Shown here one piece after another: positions 23,904 to 32,045 of a stretch of 32,045 nucleotides of DNA (positions within the stretch are counted from its first letter, which is position 1; each line of letters starts with the position of its first letter). Origin of the DNA: Lentisphaerota bacterium (GTDB lineage: Bacteria; Verrucomicrobiota; Kiritimatiellia; RFP12; UBA1067); contig SUWC01000037.1 of NCBI GenBank assembly GCA_015061665.1, forward strand, positions 1-32,045. The letters run 5' to 3'. Both the position numbers and the translations under genes were made by a program. The notes beneath the pieces were generated by a model. The model saw only the letters and a program-made list of their open reading frames with translations, was not told the origin of the DNA and ran no database searches.

Positions 23904-24343
23904 TTCCTTACTATCTCCGTTATTGCGGACAAAAACTGCGCCACGTCCGTGAACTGGCGGTAGACGCTCGCAAAGCGTATGTACGCCACCTCGTCGACAC
24001 GATGAAGCTCTTCCATGACAAGGTCTGCTATCCTGCTCGCCGCCACCTCGTCCCCGTCAAGCTTCGCCACGACATGGTCTATCATAGTGCGAATCTGCTC
24101 GTCGGAAACAGGCCTCTTGCCACACGCCCTGCGTATGGCCTTGTCGACCTTGGAGCGGTCGAAGGCCTGCCGCGTGCCGTCGCGCTTCACGACGACGACC
24201 TCGTCCCGGTCGATCTCCTCGTACGTCGTAAACCTGTGGCCGCATGCAAGGCATTCGCGACGACGCCTAATCGCAGCACCCTCGCGCGCCGCGCGGGAGT
24301 CCATGACCTTGTCGTTGTCAACGCCGCATTTTGGACATTTCAT
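23900..24343 (-). CDS. nrdR: Transcriptional repressor NrdR
   Basis: NrdR senses ATP/dATP and represses ribonucleotide reductase genes. The 147 residues contain the zinc ribbon (C3, C6, C31, C34 with RRRRECLACGHRFTTYE) and an ATP-cone (about 47-137, with VVVKRDGTRQAFDRSKVDKA). Length and motif order match the family well. A strong promoter precedes it. It leads the cluster that continues through the Gfo-like, metal regulator, zinc-ribbon/EIIA and carboxypeptidase genes. No ribonucleotide reductase gene or NrdR box was noticed in the window. Confidence 0.97.
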   Translation of the reverse strand: MKCPKCGVDNDKVMDSRAAREGAAIRRRRECLACGHRFTTYEEIDRDEVVVVKRDGTRQAFDRSKVDKAIRRACGKRPVSDEQIRTMIDHVVAKLDGDEVAASRIADLVMEELHRVDEVAYIRFASVYRQFTDVAQFLSAITEIVRK

Positions 24344-24387
24344 CTCAGTTTCTGCTTTTGTGTTTCTAATTAAGCTTGTTTGACACT

Positions 24388-24416
24388 ATTATACATTGTT
24401 TCGCCCAAAAATGCAA
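24388..24416 (-). promoter_or_regulatory. Sigma-70 promoter of the nrdR operon
   Basis: The minus strand reads TTGCAT (24411-24416), 17 bases, then TATAAT (24388-24393), 44 bases before the nrdR ATG. This is the best sigma-70 match in the window. Confidence 0.75.
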
Positions 24417-24488
24417 ATGGGCGTTCCGCTCCGGCGAGAAATGGGGCGCAACTGCGTTTTTATCCTGCAGACGGGGCTTCGCTGGAAT

Positions 24489-24547
24489 GAAGAAGCCCCC
24501 CTCCGCCGCGGGTTGAGAGAGAGTTGGTGTATGCGACGGAGGGGGGC
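24489..24547 (-). terminator. Hairpin terminator after the giant secreted protein
   Basis: Perfect 11-bp arms GCCCCCCTCCG (24495-24505 on the plus strand) and its complement (24537-24547) enclose a 31-base loop. On the minus strand the stem is followed only by TTCTTC, a weak U-tract. A second hairpin (GGGGCTT at 24473-24479 with AAGCCCC at 24493-24499) shares bases with the first, so the two structures compete. The remaining bases between 24344 and 24578 hold the nrdR promoter and nothing else I can support. Confidence 0.6.
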
Positions 24548-24578
24548 AGAGCATGTGAAGAAGCGTATGCGCGCGGCC

Positions 24579-27500
24579 CTATTTGGCTAGTATCTCCACC
24601 TCGGCCTTGTAGTACTTGACCGGGACGTTCTGCTGCGCCGGGTCGATCGTGTCGCCGCCTTCGGACGTCTCGAACGAACCAGGGGCGTCGCCGGACTTGA
24701 CCTTCGTGACGAGCTGGACGTTCGGCGCAGAGGTTATCTCCGTGCCGTCCGCATTCTTCATGGTCACGACGAACTTCCCTTCTTCGCTGACCGTCACCCC
24801 GAGAACCGGCTGGGCGGCGCTGGGCGCGAGCCCAAGCGCGTATGCCTCGAAGGCGTTGAGTCCGTTGGTGCCCTTCGCCGCGCTGGGCGAGAGCGCGGCC
24901 GTGGCCTCGGAAACGGTCTTGCCGGACATGTAGTCCGCGATGAACTTCGCGTCGACGACGATGTTCGTGCCGCTCACGGACTCGATGATGTTCGTCGTGG
25001 TGTAGTTTCCGCTCAGCGACGTGAACGTCCCCGCGCCGACGTAGCTTACGGAGCCTATGGTCTCGCCGTCGGAGGCAACAAGGAAGCTCGTGCTCGAGTT
25101 GTAGAGGAGCGAGCTTCCGTTGACGCTGGCCGAGTACGTCCCCGCCAGGGTGTCGAAGGTGAATACGACTGTCGAGCTCTCCTCGATGTTGGGCGTCGCT
25201 CCTTCCACGGTCAGCCATTCGGCGGCGGCGGAAGCGCTTGGACGAGACCACAGCTGGAACACGTTGCTGTTCCCGCTTGCGCCGACCCTGATCGCGGCCT
25301 TTGCGCCGGAATCGACGTTCACCTCGGCGTCGGCCACGTCTCCGAAGTTGACGACTGTCGTAAGCGTCACAGTCCCCGCCGCGCGCGAGGTGGCGTTGAA
25401 GGTGTTGGTCGAGTTCCCAGAGAACGTCGCCGTCGTGCCGGAGTATGTGATCGCCGGGTTCCATGCGCCTCCCGCCGCACTTTTACCGGTGTTCGTGGAA
25501 TCCTCGGCAATCCATCCGTCAAGCACCTTGGCCGCGATGGCGGACTTGTTGTCGGTAGTTCCCGTTGCCGCGCCGGTGGCTGTTATCGTGTAGGCGTTGG
25601 ACTGTCCTGCGGTGAGACCAGTCACGTCCCTGAACGTAACCGTTCCGGAATTGTTGGCTCCCGCCGTATAGGTCCCTGTGTAGGACTTGCCGCCGACGGT
25701 CAGAGTCCATGTAGTATTCGCGGGACTCGACACCTCGCCGGTGACGCTCGCCACGACAGTCTCTGCGCCGGTGTAGTTGACGGTGTAGTCAAAGGTTGCA
25801 TCGCCGAATTCTATCGCCGATATGGTCTGCACGTACAGGCCGTCCGTCTCCTTCGCAAGTATCCAACTGTCGCCAAGTGTGCTGTCGGCAAACGCGAACG
25901 ATCCCTCGGGAGCGCCGCCCCAAGAAATCAGCTTCGTCCCCGCCACTGGCGTCACGCCATCGCCAAAGGCTATGTTCACCGTCGAGCCAGCCGCAACGGT
26001 CGGTGTTCGCAATGTGTTGTTGCCGAACTTCAGAGTGGAAAGCGAATCGAAGCGAATCGTTGCACCATCGTTCAAGACTACACCAATTACGCCACTGTTA
26101 TTGTGTTCTATATAACTGTTCGCACCCTTGACAACAACTGATCCGGAGACAATAACACCATTGAAAGCCGTCCAATGGGAACCTGCTCCTAGCGTTGCCG
26201 TGTACACAGAACCAATCCTGATTGTGCCATAGTAGGCATCGCGATCGGTTGTATCGCTACCCGTTCCTTCATTCCCGAAAACTACACGCCGTCCAGTTAC
26301 TTCAATACTGCCTGTGAATTCTTCACCGGAAGTAAACCGATAAAGATGTCGTACATCATTTTCAAGAATGAACGATCCCGTTCCCTTTAGCTTACCGAAG
26401 TGGCTATACTGAGTACCGCTGCCATTTAGCGTTTTCACTGTTCCAACAATTTCGAGTGCGGCTTCGGTAGCAAACTGGTTGAAATAGCGAATCGTGCAAT
26501 TCTTCAACTGAATAGTCGAGCTGGCGTTACCGCAATCAAGCGTTGTGCCTCCCACACTAGTATCATTTGACTGCACAAAGTTTTCGATAACCACTGTTCC
26601 CTGCCAGTAATATGCAGTTTCTGCGTTGACTGTATATGACTTCTTCAGGAGCGTATTCAGCGTAGTTTCTGGAATGTTTGCGCCTACATGGAGCTCGCCC
26701 TCGCCGGTGATGTACGAGAGGCTATCTAGAGCCGTAGCGCTTGTGAGCGTGACGACACCGCCGGCTGGGATGTTGAGAGTTCCAGCACCGCTTACACTCG
26801 TGACCGTCGCGTTGGTGAGCGAAAGCGTTGCACCGGCATTCACAACATACGTACCCGTGGCAGCGGATTCGATCGTCACCGATCCGCTCTCGACCGTAAC
26901 CGTCCCCGACGGGCTGAATGTCCCGCCCGTGAGCGTGTATGTGGTCGCCGATCCGCCGTTGAATGTAACGGTAGATGGTGCACGGGTTCCCGTCAGCGTA
27001 ACTGTTACGGCAGCGTTCGCGCTAGCGCGGAATGTGACAGCGGAACCATCTGTGCTCTGCTCCGTGCCATTGAATGATGTCTCAGTCCAGTTGCCATCGC
27101 CACGCGCCCAGATGCCACTGCCCAGCGTTGCCTGAATCGTATAGGCGCCGGACGAACCGCCGACACTAACCGTACAGCCCGCAACCGTAATGCCAGTGAC
27201 ATCCGGTGCTTCCGTATTCGTCAGTCCAGTAATCAGCGTCGCAGGCGTTTCGCTAAGCGCAATCGTGCCAGGCTCGATTTCCAATGCATAGCCTTCTGAG
27301 AGCGTTAGTGCGCTATTGAGCGAAAGTGCGCTGTTTGCAAGTGTCAACTTTGCTGAGATTCCGCTGACCGTCACAGGCCCGGAAATGCTTCCAGCACCGG
27401 CGAGTTCCACTTCGCCGAGGATGTGAACCGCCTTGCCGCTTGCGACAGACCATAATTTGCCGTCGCCAATCTTCGCATAGCCGTCTGTATTTACATAGAT

Positions 27501-30500
27501 GCAACCCCTGTAAGTATTTCTTGCCGGATATGTCGTACTGGCGGATGAGAATACATAAGCACGGCTAGGCGGACCCGAACTCAGGTCGATACTGCCGGTA
27601 TATTCTGTTGCATCGCGAATGATATAGTCAAGTACTCCATTGTCGTTAGCATCCTTCAACGTGCCGTCGCCGGTAATCTTCCTGAGCGTCACAGGGTTGT
27701 CATTCGAATTGCCGTTCGCCGGCTGAAAAGCGACGTTATATTCGCCATTGTCAAGAATAAGTTCCGCATTAACCCTGTTGTTGTTGGTAATGTATCCCAT
27801 TACTTTGCTCACACGGATATAGGAGCCGTCTCTCCCCCAGTACTGCGGGAAAATTTCGGTATTGTACACGCCAACATTGACGACGACATTCGTACCCGAC
27901 CAGGAACTTTGTACCCAGACTGAAGACGAGGACTTTGTGCAATCAGGCTGCTTGCCTGTCCAGACGACCGTACCTGCGCCGCTGACTGCGGAAGGATTGA
28001 AAGTCGAAGCGCTATCGACATTGACTGTGCCTCTGATGGTCGCCGTGCCGGAAACGGCGACGGTGGCGCTATCAAGCGTCAAAACGCCAGTGGCTGGAAC
28101 TTGCAGCGTGCCAATAGCCGCGCTGTCCGAAACGGTAGCATTGCCAAGCGCATAGAATGTCCCTGCGTTGATCTCTGCTGTCGTCAGATACTTGCCTTCC
28201 GCTACATAAGCAATACCACCACCGGTAATCGCCGGTATTTCGTATGGTGCCGCCTCGGTTCCGCAATTGACGGCCGTCATGTAGAGGGGAAGCGCACTCA
28301 CGACCTCAAGCTCTGCACCCGCGCCGAATACGATTCCGCTGTCAATCTGAACCGCCGTTGTAGAAGTGGTCTGAAGTTTCTTCGCGACTGTCATCGCCGC
28401 CGTGCCGTCCGCCGACTGGAATGTGAGCGTACCCGTGCCGTAAACCTGGACTTCGCCGTAGGAGACGGTAGCGTCGACAAGAACCGTAGTCGCACCGGAA
28501 ATCTTGAACGCGACATTCTTGTTTGCCGTAGGCAGTGAACCCACCTTCCACCTCGCGTCGGCATTTGCACTGATTGTATTTTCGCTCGCCGTCTCAGACG
28601 GCGTCCACACGTAGTAGTAAGGCAGGAGGTTGTTGCCATTGAGATGGTCTTCGCCTGTCAACTGCGTCTGTTCGTCGTCGCTGAGCCAGTATTCCACGGA
28701 GCCTGCCCCGGAGACGCTAGCCACATGGCCTTCATAATTTGAAACTTCTGTCGTCACCATCAACTTGACTGTTGCGCCAGAAGCGAGAACCATCGTTCCT
28801 TCCTGGCCGGCTATCGCTGTGTACCTACAATCTGCGGCGACATTGACCGTCGCGCCAGAGAGGTCGATTGCAGAAGCATCTACCGACTCTGTGAAATACA
28901 CCGTACCGGCAAAGCCATTGAGTTTCGCCAGCGTCGCCGCCGTCCCCTGATAAAGCACCTTTCCGGTGTAGCCAGAAATGTCGATACTCGCAGCGTTCGC
29001 GTCGGTGAGGATCAAAGTCGCGGTCGAGGAGCCGACGAACACAACGCATCCACCACCGACAGAATCGGCAACTGTCATATATCCCGTGCCACCCATCGCC
29101 GCACTGTTCAGAGTAAGCGTATGCCCGGCAGGGTCGAGGGTGGTCGGCTGCTCAGCGGTGCCAGTGAAAGTTATCGCCTTTGAATCGGTGACATCGGCGA
29201 CTACCTTGTAAGTCCCATAGCCGAAGTTGCGTATCACATCCTTGTTGCCTAATGTCTGAGCAGCTGCGACTTCGACCGTTCCGTTGTTTGTCAGGTTGAC
29301 CGTCGCATTGCCGCCATCGCCATCGCGCATTGAAAAGCCCTTGACGGCAAGCAATCCGCCATTGACATTGATCGTCTGATCACCGGCGGAAAAGCACCCC
29401 ATGAGATACGTGGATCGACCTATGAGTTCGCCGGTAATGTCGTATGTGCCGGTACCCTTATAGTGACCAAACAAGATACCCTTGTTCGCGGAATAGATGT
29501 CGCTGTCAGCAGTTGATGTTACATTCAGCGTGCCTGCAATATCTACCGTCACATTGCCGGCAGAAGACTTGTTGTTGGTCTTGAAGAAAGGAACACTCAC
29601 GGTATTGCCCGAAGGGATGGTTAGCGTGCCTTGCGATATGCCGAGGTAAACCCATTTGCCGGTTGTCGTGTCGCCAGGATAGGCACCAGAATACACCGTC
29701 AAGGACGACCCCATTGTGTTATTTTCAGTCTGATGATTGTTCCATGCGCCCAGGTTGTCAACTTGACCATATATCGCCGTTCCATCTGTGGCAGGGTATT
29801 GCGCGGCCAGCATAGCCACATCATCGGCGGTTATATACGTATCGTAATACTGGAAAGACGCGACCGCTATGCCTTCGCCAGTTGTAAAGCCAGAAAGATT
29901 TGCGCCATAGACCTTTCCAAGCTGAAAACCTGCGGGGAGGTTCATTTCACCTAAAAGATGACTGCTGTGGCCGATGTTTGATGATGATGAAGCGGCTCCG
30001 TCATCAACATACAACGAGACCGTCCCTGTCGTCGGGTCGCAGGCGAATGTCCATAGATGGAAACCATCCGCGACTGGGACTGATGCCGCCCAGCCGGCTA
30101 CTGCGGCGCCGTTTTTTTGCCGGCGAAGTTTTACATAATCTCCCTCGCGATACAACAGCAATGTATCGGAACTGTTGTTGTCGCCAAAGCAAGCCAAAAC
30201 AGGACGGCTCGTTGTCGAGTTTGATGCCTTGGAAACATCTGCATAAACCGAAAACGACCAGCTGGATGATGACGGCGCCTGAAATCCGACGTATGGACAG
30301 AAGCCACTCGAGATTTCAAAGACCGTTGAAAGCGCCGCGTTCGGTCCGACGCGAACCTTCTCTACTGCTGTTCCTCCGGCAAAGCTCCCCCAACCGCTTG
30401 CATTCCAGCTTCCGATTGCCGCAGTATATGTCTTGCTCGGCACTGGCTTCCGCGTTAGCGTAACTGCCTTATCACCGATGCTGGCAGTATAGGTATAGCC

Positions 30501-31565
30501 AGACTCCGTTGGTGGCGTCACAGAAAGATTTGATGCGCTGCCGATTACCGACGCTGTGATTAGAGTCTTCGTGCCGGACACGCTGAGTGCCGCAGGTGTA
30601 ATAGTGAGCGTATTGGAATCGGCCACATACACAGGGCCGGAGACCGTCAAAGACGAATTCTCGTCGGCGAAACGAATCTCCGAGTCTCCCTGCGCAAAAA
30701 CCGCCGCGACTTTGACTTCACCGGAGATTGTAATGTATCCTCCTACAGGCAGATTGATGCCCTGCGAGACTAGCGTCGTGTTGTCGGATTCTGAAAGCGT
30801 CCTTCCCGTTGCGGGCGCATATGCAGACGTAAGCGCACTTGGTGAATACGCAGAAATGGTATCTGCGTCAACAGAGCCAGAGAAAAATGCCACAAAAGAA
30901 ACTTCCGCCCCAACTACATTGTTGTCTGCCTTGTTTGAAAATCCACCGACTGTTACACCATAGATTGCCGTTTCTGCATCCCATCGCAGACCATCGTTAT
31001 TATATATATCAACACCATCAATATACGCAACCGTACCCACACTTGTATTCACTTGGTGCTTAATCACGAACCAATGCGCGGATGTATCGGGCCAAGTATT
31101 ATCGGCCTTTGAATAAAATCCACAATTAGCGTTAAATCCCTTGATCTTGCCATCAGTATTCAAACCGATTGATGGTTGCTCCGAATATACGCCATTGAAA
31201 TATGGCACCGCTAAAAGCCTGACAGCACTTGAGCTATACGAAACATTATTGTATCGTATTATGGCTGAATAGCCGGTTGTTGATGCGATACCGCTCGTAC
31301 CAGCAATCTTGACACCTCCAGAAGAAGAGGATGCAAGAGTTATTTTAGAGCCATCATCTTCTGGCGTGTTCCCATTTACTGAAAGCGTATATGTCCCATG
31401 TGTTGAAGTGCCGCTACTGGTGGTCGGGAAGTCTCCGTTCCAGACGGCAAGGGGCTTGGTCACCGCCAAAGCGCTTGTCACGGCGCCTGCGGCGAGGAGC
31501 ATGGCGACTATTTGCGCCGGGGGTGCGAGGAATCGCGTTATTCTCTCGATCAGTTCGTGTTTCAT
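24579..31565 (-). CDS. Giant secreted LamG / autotransporter-like beta-helix protein (2328 residues)
   Basis: The protein has an extended signal sequence (about residues 1-35, hydrophobic PPAQIVAMLLAAGAVTSALA). Two concanavalin/LamG-like regions follow (about 40-270, with HWFVIKHQVNTSVGTVAYID; and about 395-600, with FHLWTFACDPTTGTVSLYVD). After them comes a very long Gly/Ser/Thr/Val-rich stretch resembling autotransporter passenger repeats (VSGAGTLNIPAGGVVTL, TFNGGSATTYTLTGG). A C-terminal module with GLNAFEAYALGL and a final beta domain ends the protein. There is no autotransporter barrel, LPXTG or lipobox, so the export and attachment route is unknown. ATG 31565 is supported by GAGGAG, and an in-frame Met at 31640 is not. 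Base composition changes along the gene. A surface adhesion or glycan-binding role is inference. Confidence 0.85.
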   Translation of the reverse strand: MKHELIERITRFLAPPAQIVAMLLAAGAVTSALAVTKPLAVWNGDFPTTSSGTSTHGTYTLSVNGNTPEDDGSKITLASSSSGGVKIAGTSGIASTTGYSAIIRYNNVSYSSSAVRLLAVPYFNGVYSEQPSIGLNTDGKIKGFNANCGFYSKADNTWPDTSAHWFVIKHQVNTSVGTVAYIDGVDIYNNDGLRWDAETAIYGVTVGGFSNKADNNVVGAEVSFVAFFSGSVDADTISAYSPSALTSAYAPATGRTLSESDNTTLVSQGINLPVGGYITISGEVKVAAVFAQGDSEIRFADENSSLTVSGPVYVADSNTLTITPAALSVSGTKTLITASVIGSASNLSVTPPTESGYTYTASIGDKAVTLTRKPVPSKTYTAAIGSWNASGWGSFAGGTAVEKVRVGPNAALSTVFEISSGFCPYVGFQAPSSSSWSFSVYADVSKASNSTTSRPVLACFGDNNSSDTLLLYREGDYVKLRRQKNGAAVAGWAASVPVADGFHLWTFACDPTTGTVSLYVDDGAASSSSNIGHSSHLLGEMNLPAGFQLGKVYGANLSGFTTGEGIAVASFQYYDTYITADDVAMLAAQYPATDGTAIYGQVDNLGAWNNHQTENNTMGSSLTVYSGAYPGDTTTGKWVYLGISQGTLTIPSGNTVSVPFFKTNNKSSAGNVTVDIAGTLNVTSTADSDIYSANKGILFGHYKGTGTYDITGELIGRSTYLMGCFSAGDQTINVNGGLLAVKGFSMRDGDGGNATVNLTNNGTVEVAAAQTLGNKDVIRNFGYGTYKVVADVTDSKAITFTGTAEQPTTLDPAGHTLTLNSAAMGGTGYMTVADSVGGGCVVFVGSSTATLILTDANAASIDISGYTGKVLYQGTAATLAKLNGFAGTVYFTESVDASAIDLSGATVNVAADCRYTAIAGQEGTMVLASGATVKLMVTTEVSNYEGHVASVSGAGSVEYWLSDDEQTQLTGEDHLNGNNLLPYYYVWTPSETASENTISANADARWKVGSLPTANKNVAFKISGATTVLVDATVSYGEVQVYGTGTLTFQSADGTAAMTVAKKLQTTSTTAVQIDSGIVFGAGAELEVVSALPLYMTAVNCGTEAAPYEIPAITGGGIAYVAEGKYLTTAEINAGTFYALGNATVSDSAAIGTLQVPATGVLTLDSATVAVSGTATIRGTVNVDSASTFNPSAVSGAGTVVWTGKQPDCTKSSSSVWVQSSWSGTNVVVNVGVYNTEIFPQYWGRDGSYIRVSKVMGYITNNNRVNAELILDNGEYNVAFQPANGNSNDNPVTLRKITGDGTLKDANDNGVLDYIIRDATEYTGSIDLSSGPPSRAYVFSSASTTYPARNTYRGCIYVNTDGYAKIGDGKLWSVASGKAVHILGEVELAGAGSISGPVTVSGISAKLTLANSALSLNSALTLSEGYALEIEPGTIALSETPATLITGLTNTEAPDVTGITVAGCTVSVGGSSGAYTIQATLGSGIWARGDGNWTETSFNGTEQSTDGSAVTFRASANAAVTVTLTGTRAPSTVTFNGGSATTYTLTGGTFSPSGTVTVESGSVTIESAATGTYVVNAGATLSLTNATVTSVSGAGTLNIPAGGVVTLTSATALDSLSYITGEGELHVGANIPETTLNTLLKKSYTVNAETAYYWQGTVVIENFVQSNDTSVGGTTLDCGNASSTIQLKNCTIRYFNQFATEAALEIVGTVKTLNGSGTQYSHFGKLKGTGSFILENDVRHLYRFTSGEEFTGSIEVTGRRVVFGNEGTGSDTTDRDAYYGTIRIGSVYTATLGAGSHWTAFNGVIVSGSVVVKGANSYIEHNNSGVIGVVLNDGATIRFDSLSTLKFGNNTLRTPTVAAGSTVNIAFGDGVTPVAGTKLISWGGAPEGSFAFADSTLGDSWILAKETDGLYVQTISAIEFGDATFDYTVNYTGAETVVASVTGEVSSPANTTWTLTVGGKSYTGTYTAGANNSGTVTFRDVTGLTAGQSNAYTITATGAATGTTDNKSAIAAKVLDGWIAEDSTNTGKSAAGGAWNPAITYSGTTATFSGNSTNTFNATSRAAGTVTLTTVVNFGDVADAEVNVDSGAKAAIRVGASGNSNVFQLWSRPSASAAAEWLTVEGATPNIEESSTVVFTFDTLAGTYSASVNGSSLLYNSSTSFLVASDGETIGSVSYVGAGTFTSLSGNYTTTNIIESVSGTNIVVDAKFIADYMSGKTVSEATAALSPSAAKGTNGLNAFEAYALGLAPSAAQPVLGVTVSEEGKFVVTMKNADGTEITSAPNVQLVTKVKSGDAPGSFETSEGGDTIDPAQQNVPVKYYKAEVEILAK

Positions 31566-31846
31566 GTGTGGTCTCCTCTCTTGTTGAAAAACTGCCGGTG
31601 GAGGGTCGATTGTCCAATGCGCCGCATGGCGGAAAGGCATTGAACCGACCTGTTGCGAAAAGGCCGTGGAGCCGCGCCGGTGCGGCGTGGCTGGAATGCG
31701 CGAGAAGGCGGTCTGGAGGCTTCTGGTGAGGTTTTTAGAGGGCTGTAAGGCTTGCCCCCCCCCCCCGTCAAAATGCGTAAAAAGGGCCTATATCCGGCGT
31801 TTTCCGCAGGAATTGCAGCAAAGTAACTGGCGATTTCCATGTTCAT
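31562..31846 (-). CDS. Possible leader ORF with a G12 tract, overlapping the giant gene's start
   Basis: A 94-codon ORF (or 92 from the second ATG at 31840, which has AAGGA seven bases upstream) ends in a TGA that overlaps the ATG of the giant gene as ATGA. Codons 27-31 are built by a run of 12 G (T-G-G-G-G on translation). The peptide after the run is Arg/Pro/Ser-rich and looks like no known family, so it may be only a non-coding leader that happens to be open. If it is translated, ribosomes would be delivered to the giant gene's start. Confidence 0.25.
   Translation of the reverse strand: MNMEIASYFAAIPAENAGYRPFLRILTGGGGKPYSPLKTSPEASRPPSRAFQPRRTGAAPRPFRNRSVQCLSAMRRIGQSTLHRQFFNKRGDHT
31755..31766. 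repeat. Homopolymer tract of 12 C (G on the coding strand)
   Basis: This is a pure run of 12 bases in the leader of the giant gene, about 190 bases before its ATG. Runs of this length are prone to slippage, and also to sequencing or assembly error. Confidence 0.9.
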
Positions 31847-31878
31847 CCTTGCTTACTTCCCCTTTCCACGATACTAAT

Positions 31879-31907
31879 ATATTATCAAAATCCGCTTCGA
31901 CGCGCAA
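31879..31907 (-). promoter_or_regulatory. Candidate promoter of the giant gene
   Basis: The minus strand has TTGCGC (31902-31907), a 17-base spacer and TAATAT (31879-31884) in an AT-rich patch. It predicts a leader of roughly 300 bases that includes the G12 ORF. Confidence 0.4.
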
Positions 31908-31924
31908 GTGCCGGTTTAATACGG

Positions 31925-31987
31925 CCAACGCATCAAAAATTCCTTCTCCCCGCTGACGCGGTGTAGAACGAATTTTTGATGCGTTGG
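31925..31987. repeat. Perfect 18-bp inverted repeat with nested hairpin
   Basis: Arms 31925-31942 and 31970-31987 are exact reverse complements around a 27-base loop. The loop contains its own small stem, CCGC-TGAC-GCGG. There is no U-tract on either side. It could be a terminator for a gene beyond the right edge, a recombination or protein-binding site, or a small palindromic element. Apart from this and the short palindrome CGCCC-AATCC-GGGCG just right of it, 31910-32045 shows no gene. Confidence 0.6.
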
Positions 31988-32045
31988 AAGTGTTTCAGCA
32001 GCCAACAACCAGCGATCAGCGCCCAATCCGGGCGGTCGTGGCGCG

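Noticed and set aside
31566-31640. N-terminal extension of the giant protein to an ATG at 31640
   Set aside because: It would bury the signal peptide, has no ribosome site, and the ATG at 31565 is preceded by GAGGAG.
31925-31987. Integron attC site
   Set aside because: The arms end in CCAAC/GTTGG but do not fit the RYYYAAC/GTTRRRY core on both sides, and no integrase or cassette array is present.

Overview
The window reads as a chromosomal segment of a GC-rich Gram-negative bacterium. An outer membrane is implied by an LptE-like lipoprotein and a BamD-like TPR protein. A PVC-superphylum member (Kiritimatiellota/Lentisphaerota/Verrucomicrobiota type) is my best guess. The reasons are a very large secreted LamG/beta-helix protein, a perfect sigma-54 promoter, a GC-rich palindrome inserted in frame in a gene (encoding GEGRAPSRP), and the style of the housekeeping genes. 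This placement is inference, not proof.

Layout. 1-3028 (minus strand) looks like an accessory block. It holds the 5' part of a DnaE-type polymerase with a degenerate PHP domain, cut by the window edge. One base upstream is a PD-(D/E)XK-like protein that has a textbook sigma-54 promoter, and next is a macrodomain hydrolase carrying the palindrome insertion. 3125-3943 (minus) is a TerB-DnaJ membrane co-chaperone, divergent from an M3 oligopeptidase (4144-6027, plus) that is followed by a secreted beta-helix protein. 7418-9445 (minus) is a ferredoxin / heavy-metal permease / YihY operon. 9488-11493 (minus) holds tRNA-Glu, dprA and rsmE.

11551-14864 (minus) is an envelope cluster: BamD-like, LptE-like, a stand-alone RAM domain and a TPR protein. 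14921-20704 (minus) runs hisS, a methyltransferase, a Sel1 protein, ymdB, a secreted metallopeptidase-like protein and ung, nearly all overlapping or touching. 20748-24343 (minus) runs nrdR, a Gfo/Idh/MocA protein, a DtxR/MntR regulator, a zinc-ribbon/EIIA fusion and a D,D-carboxypeptidase. 24579-31565 (minus) is one 2328-residue secreted protein with a strong hairpin after its stop. Its leader contains a run of 12 G inside a small ORF whose stop overlaps the big gene's start codon.

Most of the window is ordinary housekeeping packed in tight operons with ATGA/GTGA/TAATG junctions. The places most likely to hold something undescribed are the sigma-54-driven nuclease-like/polymerase pair at the left end, and the G-tract leader of the giant surface protein at the right end. 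No CRISPR array, transposase, integrase or rRNA was seen.
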